Origin: DASSUW01 sp036520135
GTDB lineage: Bacteria; Actinomycetota; Thermoleophilia; Solirubrobacterales; Solirubrobacteraceae
Length of the DNA stretch: 21,192 bases
NCBI GenBank assembly: GCA_036520135.1
Contig: DATDKF010000065.1
Location: 1 to 21,192, forward strand
Direction of reading: 5' to 3'
Shown: in pieces, positions 6,223-12,058 of the stretch
Position numbering within the stretch: the first letter of the stretch is position 1
Layout: every line of letters begins with the position of its first letter
Translations under genes and position numbers: made by a program
Notes under the pieces: model-generated
Databases searched by the model: none
What the model was told of the DNA's origin: nothing
The model's input: only the letters and a program-made list of their open reading frames with translations

Positions 6223-6882
6223 ATGGCTCTGACGATCGGCGACACGGCGCCCGACTTCGAGGCCGAGACCACGGAAGGCAAGATCCGCTTCCACGACTGG
6301 ATCGGCGACTCGTGGGCGGTGCTGTTCTCGCACCCGCGCGACTTCACCCCGGTGTGCACGACCGAGCTCGGCTACATGGCCCGGATCAAGCCGGAGTTCG
6401 ACCAGCGCAACGTGAAGATCATCGGCCTGTCGGCCGACCCGATGGACAACCACGCCAAGTGGGCCGCGGACATCGAGGCGACGCAGGGCGCCGCCCCGAA
6501 TTACCCGATCATCGCCGACCACGACTTCAAGGTGTCCAAGCTCTACGGCATGCTGCCGGGCGAGGTCGAGGGCGACCCGACCTCGCGCACGCCCGCGCAG
6601 AACCAGACCGTCCGCAACGTGTTCGTCATCGGGCCGGACATGAAGATCAAGCTCGTCCTGGTGTATCCGATGACGACCGGCCGCAACTTCGACGAGGTGC
6701 TGCGCGTGGTCGACTCGCTGCAGCTGACGGCCAAGCACAAGGTCGCCACGCCGGTGAACTGGCAGCAGGGCGACGACGTGATCATCGCCGGCTCGGTCTC
6801 GGACGACGAGGCGCGCGAGCAGTACCCGGACGGCTGGGACGCCCCGCGCCCCTACATCCGGATCGTGCCGCAGCCAAACTAG
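6223..6882 (+). CDS. 1-Cys peroxiredoxin (Prx6 type)
   Basis: A 219-residue thiol peroxidase that reduces hydrogen peroxide, organic peroxides or peroxynitrite. The peroxidatic cysteine is Cys45 in DFTPVCTTEL (Prx PxxxTxxC signature), and the supporting Arg is in the TVRNVFVIGPD segment. It is the only cysteine in the whole protein, so there is no resolving cysteine and an external thiol must recycle it. The C-terminal extension (about 160-219, with KVATPVNWQQGDDVII) is typical of the Prx6 branch and gives the expected length. The ATG at 6223 has a strong AGGAGGAAG ribosome site; longer in-frame versions upstream have none. The stop overlaps the converging KRARQYEH-type gene in CTAG. A short palindrome lies in its upstream region. 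Confidence 0.95.
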   Translation: MALTIGDTAPDFEAETTEGKIRFHDWIGDSWAVLFSHPRDFTPVCTTELGYMARIKPEFDQRNVKIIGLSADPMDNHAKWAADIEATQGAAPNYPIIADHDFKVSKLYGMLPGEVEGDPTSRTPAQNQTVRNVFVIGPDMKIKLVLVYPMTTGRNFDEVLRVVDSLQLTAKHKVATPVNWQQGDDVIIAGSVSDDEAREQYPDGWDAPRPYIRIVPQPN

Positions 6883-7223
6883 GACTTCTTGCCGTCGACG
6901 GCGCGCTGCAGCTGGGCCTTGTTCATCGACGACCGGCCCTCGATTCCGAGGTTCTTGGCTTCGGCGTAGAGCTGGTCGCGCGTGCGGCCCTTCTGGCGGC
7001 TGGTGCCTGAGCGCCGGCCGCCGCGCCGCGACGACGACATGTCCTGCATCGACGTGCGCGAGCGCTCCCGCGACTCGCCGGAGCGCGCGCGCTCCTTGTT
7101 GACGGTGCGCGCGGCGATCTCCTCGGCGCGCGACTCGGACGCGCCCTGGTCCTTCTGACTCTCCTTGATGTGCTCGTACTGCCGGGCACGCTTCGTGCCG
7201 GGCTTGACTCCGGGAGGTGGCAT
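6879..7223 (-). CDS. 'Plasmid stabilization'-type basic protein with Rho_N-like C-terminus
   Basis: A 114-residue, strongly charged protein. The N-terminal half carries the conserved KRARQYEHIKESQ and AEEIAARTVNKERARSGE segments seen in chromosomal proteins commonly named 'plasmid stabilization protein'. The middle is a Ser/Arg/Gly linker, and the last 35 residues (TRDQLYAEAKNLGIEGRSSMNKAQLQRAV) resemble the Rho N-terminal/SAP helix-extended-helix fold that binds nucleic acid. The name does not imply a plasmid here; the actual role is unknown and DNA or RNA binding is inferred. The ATG at 7223 lacks a clear ribosome site. It diverges from the mrp genes with 41 nt between them, and its stop overlaps that of the peroxiredoxin gene. 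Confidence 0.82.
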   Translation of the reverse strand: MPPPGVKPGTKRARQYEHIKESQKDQGASESRAEEIAARTVNKERARSGESRERSRTSMQDMSSSRRGGRRSGTSRQKGRTRDQLYAEAKNLGIEGRSSMNKAQLQRAVDGKKS

Positions 7224-7233
7224 GTGTCTGGCG

Positions 7234-7250
7234 TACCCGATCGCCGGGTA
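7234..7250. promoter_or_regulatory. Inverted repeat immediately upstream of the mrp/respiratory block
   Basis: TACCCG-ATCGC-CGGGTA is a perfect 6+6 inverted repeat with a 5-nt centre. It ends 14 nt before the mrpE ATG and starts 11 nt from the divergent ATG. In the plus-strand transcript it could form a small hairpin that partly covers the weak ribosome site (TAGGTG). Operator or translational control of a long block is possible but unproven. Confidence 0.35.
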
Positions 7251-7264
7251 GGTGCGAACCCGTC

Positions 7265-7726
7265 ATGCGCCGCGTATGGCTGACCTGGTGGGTGCTGCTC
7301 GCCGCGCTGTACGTGCTGATCGACGACAGCGTGCTGCTGCCGGAGCTCGTGGCCGGCGCGCTGGCGGCCGCGATCGGCGCGACCGGGGCCACGCTCGTGC
7401 ACCGCGAGCGGCAGGTGCTGCTGAAGGGCGACGTGCGCTGGCTGCGCTCACTGTGGCGCCCGCTCGCCGGCCTGGTCGGTGACCTGTGGCCGCTGGTGCG
7501 CGCGCTGCCGCGGCGTGGCGGGACCGGCGGGATGGTGGAGATCCCGTTCGACGCGACGACCGACGGGCCGCGGGACACCGCGCGGCGCGCGCTCACCGAG
7601 GCGCTGGGGACGCTGGCGCCGAACACGATCGTCGTGCGGATCGACACCGACCGCGGCGTCGTGATCGCGCACCAGCTGGTGAGCACCGACGACCCGGCCG
7701 CCGGCGCGACCCCGGTGCCGCGATGA
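7265..7726 (+). CDS. mrpE: Mrp-type Na+/H+ antiporter subunit E (MbhA-like)
   Basis: A 153-residue protein with the MrpE pattern: two N-terminal membrane helices (about 5-20 and 25-43), an amphipathic segment with DVRWLRSLWRPLAGLVGDLW, and a soluble cytoplasmic domain (about 87-145) containing TLAPNTIVVRIDTDRGVVIAH, close to the family motif for temporally late helices and the small alpha/beta end. MrpE is needed for assembly or full activity of the antiporter complex. The ATG at 7265 is the natural family start; the ribosome site is weak. It opens a run of seven antiporter genes and overlaps mrpF by 4 nt (ATGA). In the archaeal Mbh order this position is MbhA. Confidence 0.9.
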   Translation: MRRVWLTWWVLLAALYVLIDDSVLLPELVAGALAAAIGATGATLVHRERQVLLKGDVRWLRSLWRPLAGLVGDLWPLVRALPRRGGTGGMVEIPFDATTDGPRDTARRALTEALGTLAPNTIVVRIDTDRGVVIAHQLVSTDDPAAGATPVPR

Positions 7727-7974
7727 ACGTCTGGCTGTGGGCGGCGGCGGTGCTCACGGTCCCGCTCGCGGGGCTGGCGCTGGCGGCGGTCCGCCTGCCG
7801 GCGCTCGAGGGCGTCGTCGCGCTCGAGGTCGCCGGCGTCGACGCGGTGCTGGTCCTGCTGCTGCTCGCCGAGGGCACGCGGCGCCAGGCGTTCGCCGACC
7901 TCGCGATCGTGCTGGCGGCGCTGTCGTTCGCCGGCGGGATCGCCTTCGTGCGCTTCCTGGAGCGGCTGCGCTGA
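7723..7974 (+). CDS. mrpF: Mrp-type Na+/H+ antiporter subunit F (MbhB-like)
   Basis: An 83-residue protein with three predicted membrane helices (about 3-22, 30-49 and 57-75) and the conserved middle region RLPALEGVVALEVAGVDAVLVLLLLAEGT, the usual length and layout of MrpF. In characterised complexes MrpF packs beside MrpG and MrpA-derived helices and contributes to cation transport. The ATG overlaps the mrpE stop by 4 nt and its own stop shares one base with the mrpG ATG (TGATG), so translation is probably coupled. Confidence 0.9.
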   Translation: MNVWLWAAAVLTVPLAGLALAAVRLPALEGVVALEVAGVDAVLVLLLLAEGTRRQAFADLAIVLAALSFAGGIAFVRFLERLR

Positions 7975-8255
7975 TGCGCGACGCCATCTACACGGCGCTG
8001 CTGATCGCCGGGGTCGCGGTCGAGCTGCTCGCGTGCGCGGGCGTCGTGCTGATGCGCGACGCGCTCGACCGCTTGCACTACGCCGGCGCGGGGACGCTCG
8101 CCGCGCTGCTGCTGGCAGCCGCCGTCCTGGTCCGCGACTCGTTCTCGCTGATCGGGAACAAGGCGATCGTCGTCGCCGCGCTCGTGCTGGTCACCTCGCC
8201 GGTGCTCACGCACTTCACGGCGCAGGCGCTCGCGGCGGAGCGGGAGCCGGAATGA
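7974..8255 (+). CDS. mrpG: Mrp-type Na+/H+ antiporter subunit G (MbhC-like)
   Basis: A 93-residue membrane protein with three helices (about 4-27, 39-53 and 62-82). The conserved MrpG core is present: RDALDRLHYAGAGTLAALLLAAAVL, where the family usually has a Phe/Asp-x-R-x-H/Y pattern. It is slightly shorter than typical MrpG proteins (about 100-120), lacking most of the C-terminal tail. It overlaps mrpF by 1 nt and the next gene by 4 nt. In the complex, MrpG sits in the E-F-G cluster that adjoins the proposed sodium path. Confidence 0.9.
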   Translation: MRDAIYTALLIAGVAVELLACAGVVLMRDALDRLHYAGAGTLAALLLAAAVLVRDSFSLIGNKAIVVAALVLVTSPVLTHFTAQALAAEREPE

Positions 8256-8497
8256 CCGCGCTGCACGTCGTCGCGCTGGCGGTCGTCGCGCTCACCGGCA
8301 CGGCGACCGTGCTCGTCCGCGAGCCCGCGCGCCAGCTCGTGGTCGCCGGCTTCTTCGGGCTCGCGCTCGCCGTGCTGTTCTTCGTCTTCGGCGCGCCGGA
8401 CGTGGCGCTCTCGCAGATCGCGGTCGCGACCGTGGCGGTGCCGGTGATGGCGCTGCTCACGCTCGCCCGGATGGCCGACCGGGAGAAGGACGAGTGA
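8252..8497 (+). CDS. MbhD-like subunit (DUF4040; separate piece of the MrpA C-terminus)
   Basis: An 81-residue protein with three membrane helices (about 3-20, 28-47 and 50-72). The segment ARQLVVAGFFGLALAVLFFVFGAPDVALSQIAV is characteristic of the MbhD/DUF4040 domain, which in classical MrpA is part of the long C-terminal region and in archaeal Mbh complexes is the free subunit MbhD. The acidic residue of APDVALSQ is the family's conserved intramembrane Asp and is thought to lie on the ion path. Here it is a stand-alone gene between mrpG and the MbhE-MrpB fusion. The ATG overlaps the mrpG stop by 4 nt and the stop overlaps the next GTG by 4 nt. Confidence 0.88.
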   Translation: MTALHVVALAVVALTGTATVLVREPARQLVVAGFFGLALAVLFFVFGAPDVALSQIAVATVAVPVMALLTLARMADREKDE

Positions 8498-9240
8498 GGC
8501 GCGCGCTCGGCCTCGCCGGCCTGGTGGCGCTCGCCGCCCTCGCCGTCTGGGCGGTCACCGGCCTGCCGTCGTTCGGCCACCCGCGCGGCCCGTACGCGAC
8601 CGACAGCGTGCCCGCGATGGTGCAGGAGCGCCACGTGAGCAACACCGTCGTTGGCATCACGTTCGACCTGCGCGGCATCGACACGCTCGGCGAGGAGCTG
8701 ATCCTGTTCTCCGCGGCGCTCGGGTCGACGCTGCTGCTGCGCGCGCAGCGGCGCGAGGGGCGCGTCGAGGAGGCGGCACAGCGCGCCGACGAGCAGCGCA
8801 CACGCATGCCGCCGTCGCTGCGGGCGGCGGGCGCCTACCTGGTGGGGCCGGCGCTGATGCTCGCCGTCTACGTGATCGCGCACGGGAACCTGACGCCGGG
8901 CGGCGGCTTCCAGGGCGGCGTGATCGGCGCCGCCGCGCTGCTGCTCGTCTACGCGGCGGGTCAGATGGTCGCGCTCGAGCACGTGCGGCCGGTCGCGCTC
9001 GTCGAGCTCGCCGAGGCGGTCGGCGCCGCCGCGTTCGTGCTCGTCGCGATCGGCGGGATGGTCTTCGCCACGGTCGCGATGGCCAACTTCCTCGGCTTCG
9101 GCACGACCGGTTCGCTGCTCTCGGGCGGCACGATCCCGGTGCTCAACGCGGCGGTCGGCGTCGAGGTCACCGGCGCCGTCACGCTGATCATCACCGAGTT
9201 CCTCGACCAGGCGCTGCTGCGCGAGGCGCGATCAGCGTGA
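8494..9240 (+). CDS. mrpB: MbhE-MrpB fusion subunit of Mrp/Mbh antiporter
   Basis: A 248-residue protein of two parts. The N-terminal part (about 1-100) has a helix, an outer loop with HVSNTVVGITFDLRGIDTLGEE and a second helix, matching MbhE, which is the last piece of MrpA in bacteria. A charged linker (about 84-105) leads into an MrpB domain (about 107-248) with the signature HGNLTPGGGFQGG and four helices, ending EVTGAVTLIITEFLDQALL. Thus the part missing from a separate mrpA is partly carried here. The start is GTG at 8494 (GTGA overlap with the MbhD-like gene), and the stop overlaps mrpC by 4 nt. The conserved RGIDTLGEE loop supports a functional protein. Confidence 0.9.
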   Translation: MRRALGLAGLVALAALAVWAVTGLPSFGHPRGPYATDSVPAMVQERHVSNTVVGITFDLRGIDTLGEELILFSAALGSTLLLRAQRREGRVEEAAQRADEQRTRMPPSLRAAGAYLVGPALMLAVYVIAHGNLTPGGGFQGGVIGAAALLLVYAAGQMVALEHVRPVALVELAEAVGAAAFVLVAIGGMVFATVAMANFLGFGTTGSLLSGGTIPVLNAAVGVEVTGAVTLIITEFLDQALLREARSA

Positions 9241-9575
9241 TCGCGTATCTCGTCGCCGTGTGGCTGCTCGTCGTCGGCATCTACGGCGTGATCACGAGCC
9301 GCCACCTCGTGCACCTGATCATCTGCCTCGGCGTCGCGCAGTCGTCGACCTACGTGCTGCTGCTCGCGGTCGGCTACCGCACGGGCGGCCGGGCGCCGAT
9401 CTTCTCCGACCTGCCGCCCGGCACGCCGGTCGTCGACCCGGTGGTGCAGGCGCTGACGCTGACCGACGTCGTCGTCGAGGCGACGGTCAGCGCGCTGCTG
9501 CTCGCGCTCGCGCTGCAGGCGCACAAGCGCTTCGGGACGGCGGACCCGGACGAGATCGGCACGCTGCGGGGCTGA
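9237..9575 (+). CDS. mrpC: Mrp-type Na+/H+ antiporter subunit C (NuoK-like)
   Basis: A 112-residue protein with three membrane helices, homologous in layout to NuoK and MbhG. It has the features of MrpC: IYGVITSRHLVHLIICLGVAQSSTYVLLLAVGY, a loop with PVVDPVVQALTLTDVVVEATVSALLLALAL and the conserved TDVV(V/I)xxA pattern before the last helix. The start is GTG at 9237 in a 4-nt overlap with mrpB. Three nucleotides separate it from mrpD. In the complex it links the small subunits to the antiporter-like subunit MrpD. Confidence 0.92.
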   Translation: MIAYLVAVWLLVVGIYGVITSRHLVHLIICLGVAQSSTYVLLLAVGYRTGGRAPIFSDLPPGTPVVDPVVQALTLTDVVVEATVSALLLALALQAHKRFGTADPDEIGTLRG

Positions 9576-9578
9576 CCG

Positions 9579-11369
9579 GTGGCGGTCGCCGCTCTGTCCG
9601 TGCTCGTGCCGCTGCTGGTCGCCTGCGCGATGGCGGGTGCGTCGGCGTTCACGCGCCGGCGGGAAGGCGCCGTCGCGGTCGCGGGCGCGCTCGCCACGCT
9701 TGCGCTGACCGTGGCGGTGCTCACGCGCGACGAGTCGCCGCTGCTCGTGTGGTTCGGCGGCTGGGAGCCGCGCGACGGCGTCGCGCTCGGCGTCGCGTTC
9801 GCGATCGACGGGATCGGCGCCGGCCTCGCCGTCTTCGTGGCCGCGCTCGGCGTCGTGGCGGTGGTGATCGCGGCGCGGGTGATCCGCGTCGAGGACGCGA
9901 TCTTCGACGCGCTGATGCTCGTGTTCATCGGCGCGATGGTCGGGTTCTGCCTGACCGGCGATCTGTTCAACCTGTTCGTCTTCTTCGAGCTGATGAGCGT
10001 CGCCGCGTACGCGCTCGTCGGCTACGAGGTGCGCCGGCGCGCCGCGCTCGAGGGAGCGCTGACGTTCGCGGTGACCAACACGGTCGGCTCGATCCTGCTG
10101 CTGTTCGGGATCACGCTGCTGTACGGGCGCACCGGCGCGCTCAACCTCGCCCAGGTCGGCCGCACGCTCGCCGAGACGCCGGCCGACGGGCTCGTGGTCG
10201 TGGCGTTCGCGCTGATCGCCTGCGGCCTGTTCGTCAAGGCCGCCGTCGTCCCGTTCCACCTCTGGACCGCCGACGCCTACGCGGTCGCGCCAACGCCCGT
10301 GTGCATCCTGCTCGCCGGGGCGTTCTCCGAGCTCGGCCTGTACGGGATCGCGCGCGTGTACTGGACGGTGTTCGACGGCGCGTTCGGCGCCCACGAGGCC
10401 GAGCTGCGGGCCGTGCTCGTCGCCGCGGGCGCGCTCACGGCCGTGCTCGGCGCGGTCCTGTGCTGCGCGCAGCACCACCTCAAGCGGATGCTGGCGTTCG
10501 CGACGATCGCGCAGGTCGGCCTGTTCCTTATCGGCCTCGGGCTGCTGACCGCCTACGGGGTCGCCGGCAGCGCGGTCTGGATCGTCGCCGACGGGCTCGT
10601 CAAGGCGGCGCTGTTCGGGTGCGTGGCGATCGTCCAGCACCGCTACGGCGAGATCGAGGAGCGGGACCTGCACGGCCGCGCGCGCGAGCTGCGCCCTGTC
10701 GGCGTCATCTTCGTCCTTGGCGCGCTGTGCATCGCGTCGCTGCCGTTCACGGGCTCGTTCCTGGGCCGCTCGCTGGTCGAGGACGCGGCGCTCGAGATCC
10801 CCGGCTACGCCTGGGCGCCGACACTGATGGTCGTCGTCACGGCGCTCGTGAGCGGCGCGCTGCTGCGGGTGGCCGCGCGCGTGTTCTGGGGCCTCGGCGT
10901 GCGCGCGCCGCGTGATCCGGCGGGCGAGCCGGAGGACGAGGAGGGCGGCGACCGCGAGAGCGGCGGGACGCCGTCGCTGCTGTGGATCCCGGCGGCGGTG
11001 ATGATCGTCGCCGCGGTGGTGTGGGGGCTCGTGCCCGGGCTGACCGACGCGGCGGGGCGGGCCGCGGCGCGCTTCGTCGATGGCCGCGGCTATGCGGCCG
11101 CGGTGCTCGACGGTCGCGCCACGGCGCCGGCGCCGCCGGAGATCGCGAGCCCGGGCCTCACCGCGTATCTGTACGCGGTCGGCTCGCTCGCGCTCGCGGT
11201 GACGGTCGCGGCCGTCGCGCTGGCGCGCGTCCCGGCGCTGCCGAGCCCGCTGCGCGCGGTGGTCGACGCGCTGCGCGCCGTCCACAACGGGCGGCCCGGT
11301 GACTACGTGGCCTGGACCGTCGCCGGCGCGGCGACGCTCGGCGGCGTGTTCGCGGTCGCGCTCCTGTGA
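9579..11369 (+). CDS. mrpD: Mrp-type Na+/H+ antiporter subunit D (antiporter-like, NuoN/NuoL superfamily)
   Basis: A 596-residue protein with about 14 membrane helices, the only antiporter-like subunit encoded in this block. Two key charged residues are in place: Glu137 (FVFFELMSV) and Lys220 (GLFVKAAVVPFHLWT), followed by the conserved HLWTADAYAVAPTPV, as in characterised MrpD proteins where Glu and Lys on the discontinuous helices pump protons. It is longer than typical MrpD (about 490-500) because of an acidic cytoplasmic insert (about 447-466, GEPEDEEGGDRES) and an extra C-terminal part with one or two helices (about 528-596). The start is GTG at 9579. It ends the antiporter module; 56 nt without a gene lie before oxidase subunit II. 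Confidence 0.93.
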   Translation: MAVAALSVLVPLLVACAMAGASAFTRRREGAVAVAGALATLALTVAVLTRDESPLLVWFGGWEPRDGVALGVAFAIDGIGAGLAVFVAALGVVAVVIAARVIRVEDAIFDALMLVFIGAMVGFCLTGDLFNLFVFFELMSVAAYALVGYEVRRRAALEGALTFAVTNTVGSILLLFGITLLYGRTGALNLAQVGRTLAETPADGLVVVAFALIACGLFVKAAVVPFHLWTADAYAVAPTPVCILLAGAFSELGLYGIARVYWTVFDGAFGAHEAELRAVLVAAGALTAVLGAVLCCAQHHLKRMLAFATIAQVGLFLIGLGLLTAYGVAGSAVWIVADGLVKAALFGCVAIVQHRYGEIEERDLHGRARELRPVGVIFVLGALCIASLPFTGSFLGRSLVEDAALEIPGYAWAPTLMVVVTALVSGALLRVAARVFWGLGVRAPRDPAGEPEDEEGGDRESGGTPSLLWIPAAVMIVAAVVWGLVPGLTDAAGRAAARFVDGRGYAAAVLDGRATAPAPPEIASPGLTAYLYAVGSLALAVTVAAVALARVPALPSPLRAVVDALRAVHNGRPGDYVAWTVAGAATLGGVFAVALL

Positions 11370-11425
11370 TCAGAGCGTCACTCCGCTGACCATTGAGCGG
11401 CGCGCCCAGCGGGTACGGATCGTTC

Positions 11426-12058
11426 GTGCCGTTGATCCTGGCTGCGGACACGCGCGACGCGTACAGCGACGTCGAGCGGCTGTTCCTGCCGATCGGCGCC
11501 GCGGTGTTCGTCCTCTTCGCCGGCGCGATCCTGCTCGCGGCCTGGCGCGGGCGGCGGCGTGCCGAGCCGCACGGGCGGGCGGAGAACCGGCCGCTCGAGG
11601 CGGCGTACATCGTCGCGCTCGTGCTCGTCGCGGCACTGCTCATCACGGTCAGTTTCCGCGCCGACGACCGCGAGCGCAGCGCGGTGGCCGGCGAGCGCGT
11701 GCGGGTCCACGTCGTCGCCGCCAAGTGGCGCTGGCGCTTCGAGTACCCGGACGCCGGCGTGGTGGTCCAGGGGCGGCAGGGCGAGATCCCGACGCTCGTC
11801 GTCCCGGCGGGGGCCGGCGTCGAGTTCGACGCGGAGTCGCTCGACGTCGACCACGGGTTCTGGATCCCGGAGATGCGCTTCCAGCGCCAGCTGTTCCCCG
11901 GCCGGCCGACGCGGTTCGCGCTGACGTTCCCCGAGCCGGCCGTGATGACCAGCGCGCGCTGCTCGTTCTACTGCGGGCTGCGCCACCAGGACATGCGCTT
12001 CACCGTCCGCGTTCTGGCGCCCGACGCGTTCCGCGCGTGGCTGGAGGCGCGGGCGTGA
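11426..12058 (+). CDS. coxB: Cytochrome c oxidase subunit II (CuA protein)
   Basis: A 210-residue membrane-anchored electron-entry subunit of the terminal oxidase. Two membrane helices (about 20-40 and 58-77) hold a periplasm-facing cupredoxin domain (about 92-205). The aromatic electron-entry patch WRWRFEYP (101-108) and the dinuclear CuA ligands are visible: His143 (DVDHGFW), Cys179, Cys183, His187 and Met190 (CSFYCGLRHQDM). The residue whose backbone binds copper, usually Glu, is Phe181. There is no fused haem c domain, so electrons must come from a separate cytochrome, probably the dihaem QcrC encoded downstream. The start is probably GTG at 11426; a TTG at 11393 would add 11 residues and has no ribosome site. 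The stop overlaps subunit I by 4 nt. Confidence 0.92.
   Translation: MPLILAADTRDAYSDVERLFLPIGAAVFVLFAGAILLAAWRGRRRAEPHGRAENRPLEAAYIVALVLVAALLITVSFRADDRERSAVAGERVRVHVVAAKWRWRFEYPDAGVVVQGRQGEIPTLVVPAGAGVEFDAESLDVDHGFWIPEMRFQRQLFPGRPTRFALTFPEPAVMTSARCSFYCGLRHQDMRFTVRVLAPDAFRAWLEARA

Noticed and set aside
6879..7223. Sign of a plasmid or integrated element because of a 'plasmid stabilization' protein
   Set aside because: This protein family is commonly chromosomal, and no replication, partition, integrase or attachment sequence is present.
5905..7686. A 593-codon open frame on the minus strand overlapping the peroxiredoxin and mrpE regions
   Set aside because: It runs opposite or out of frame with four supported genes and shows no recognisable domain.
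8961..11285. A 774-codon open frame on the minus strand opposite mrpB, mrpC and mrpD
   Set aside because: It is a low-complexity Arg/Asp/His product antisense to clear membrane-protein genes; the membrane helices on the plus strand explain the sequence.
11370..11425. CCGCT/AGCGG repeat in the mrpD-coxB gap as an operator or terminator
   Set aside because: The 5-nt arms are too short in this base composition, and no promoter-like hexamers or T-run accompany them.
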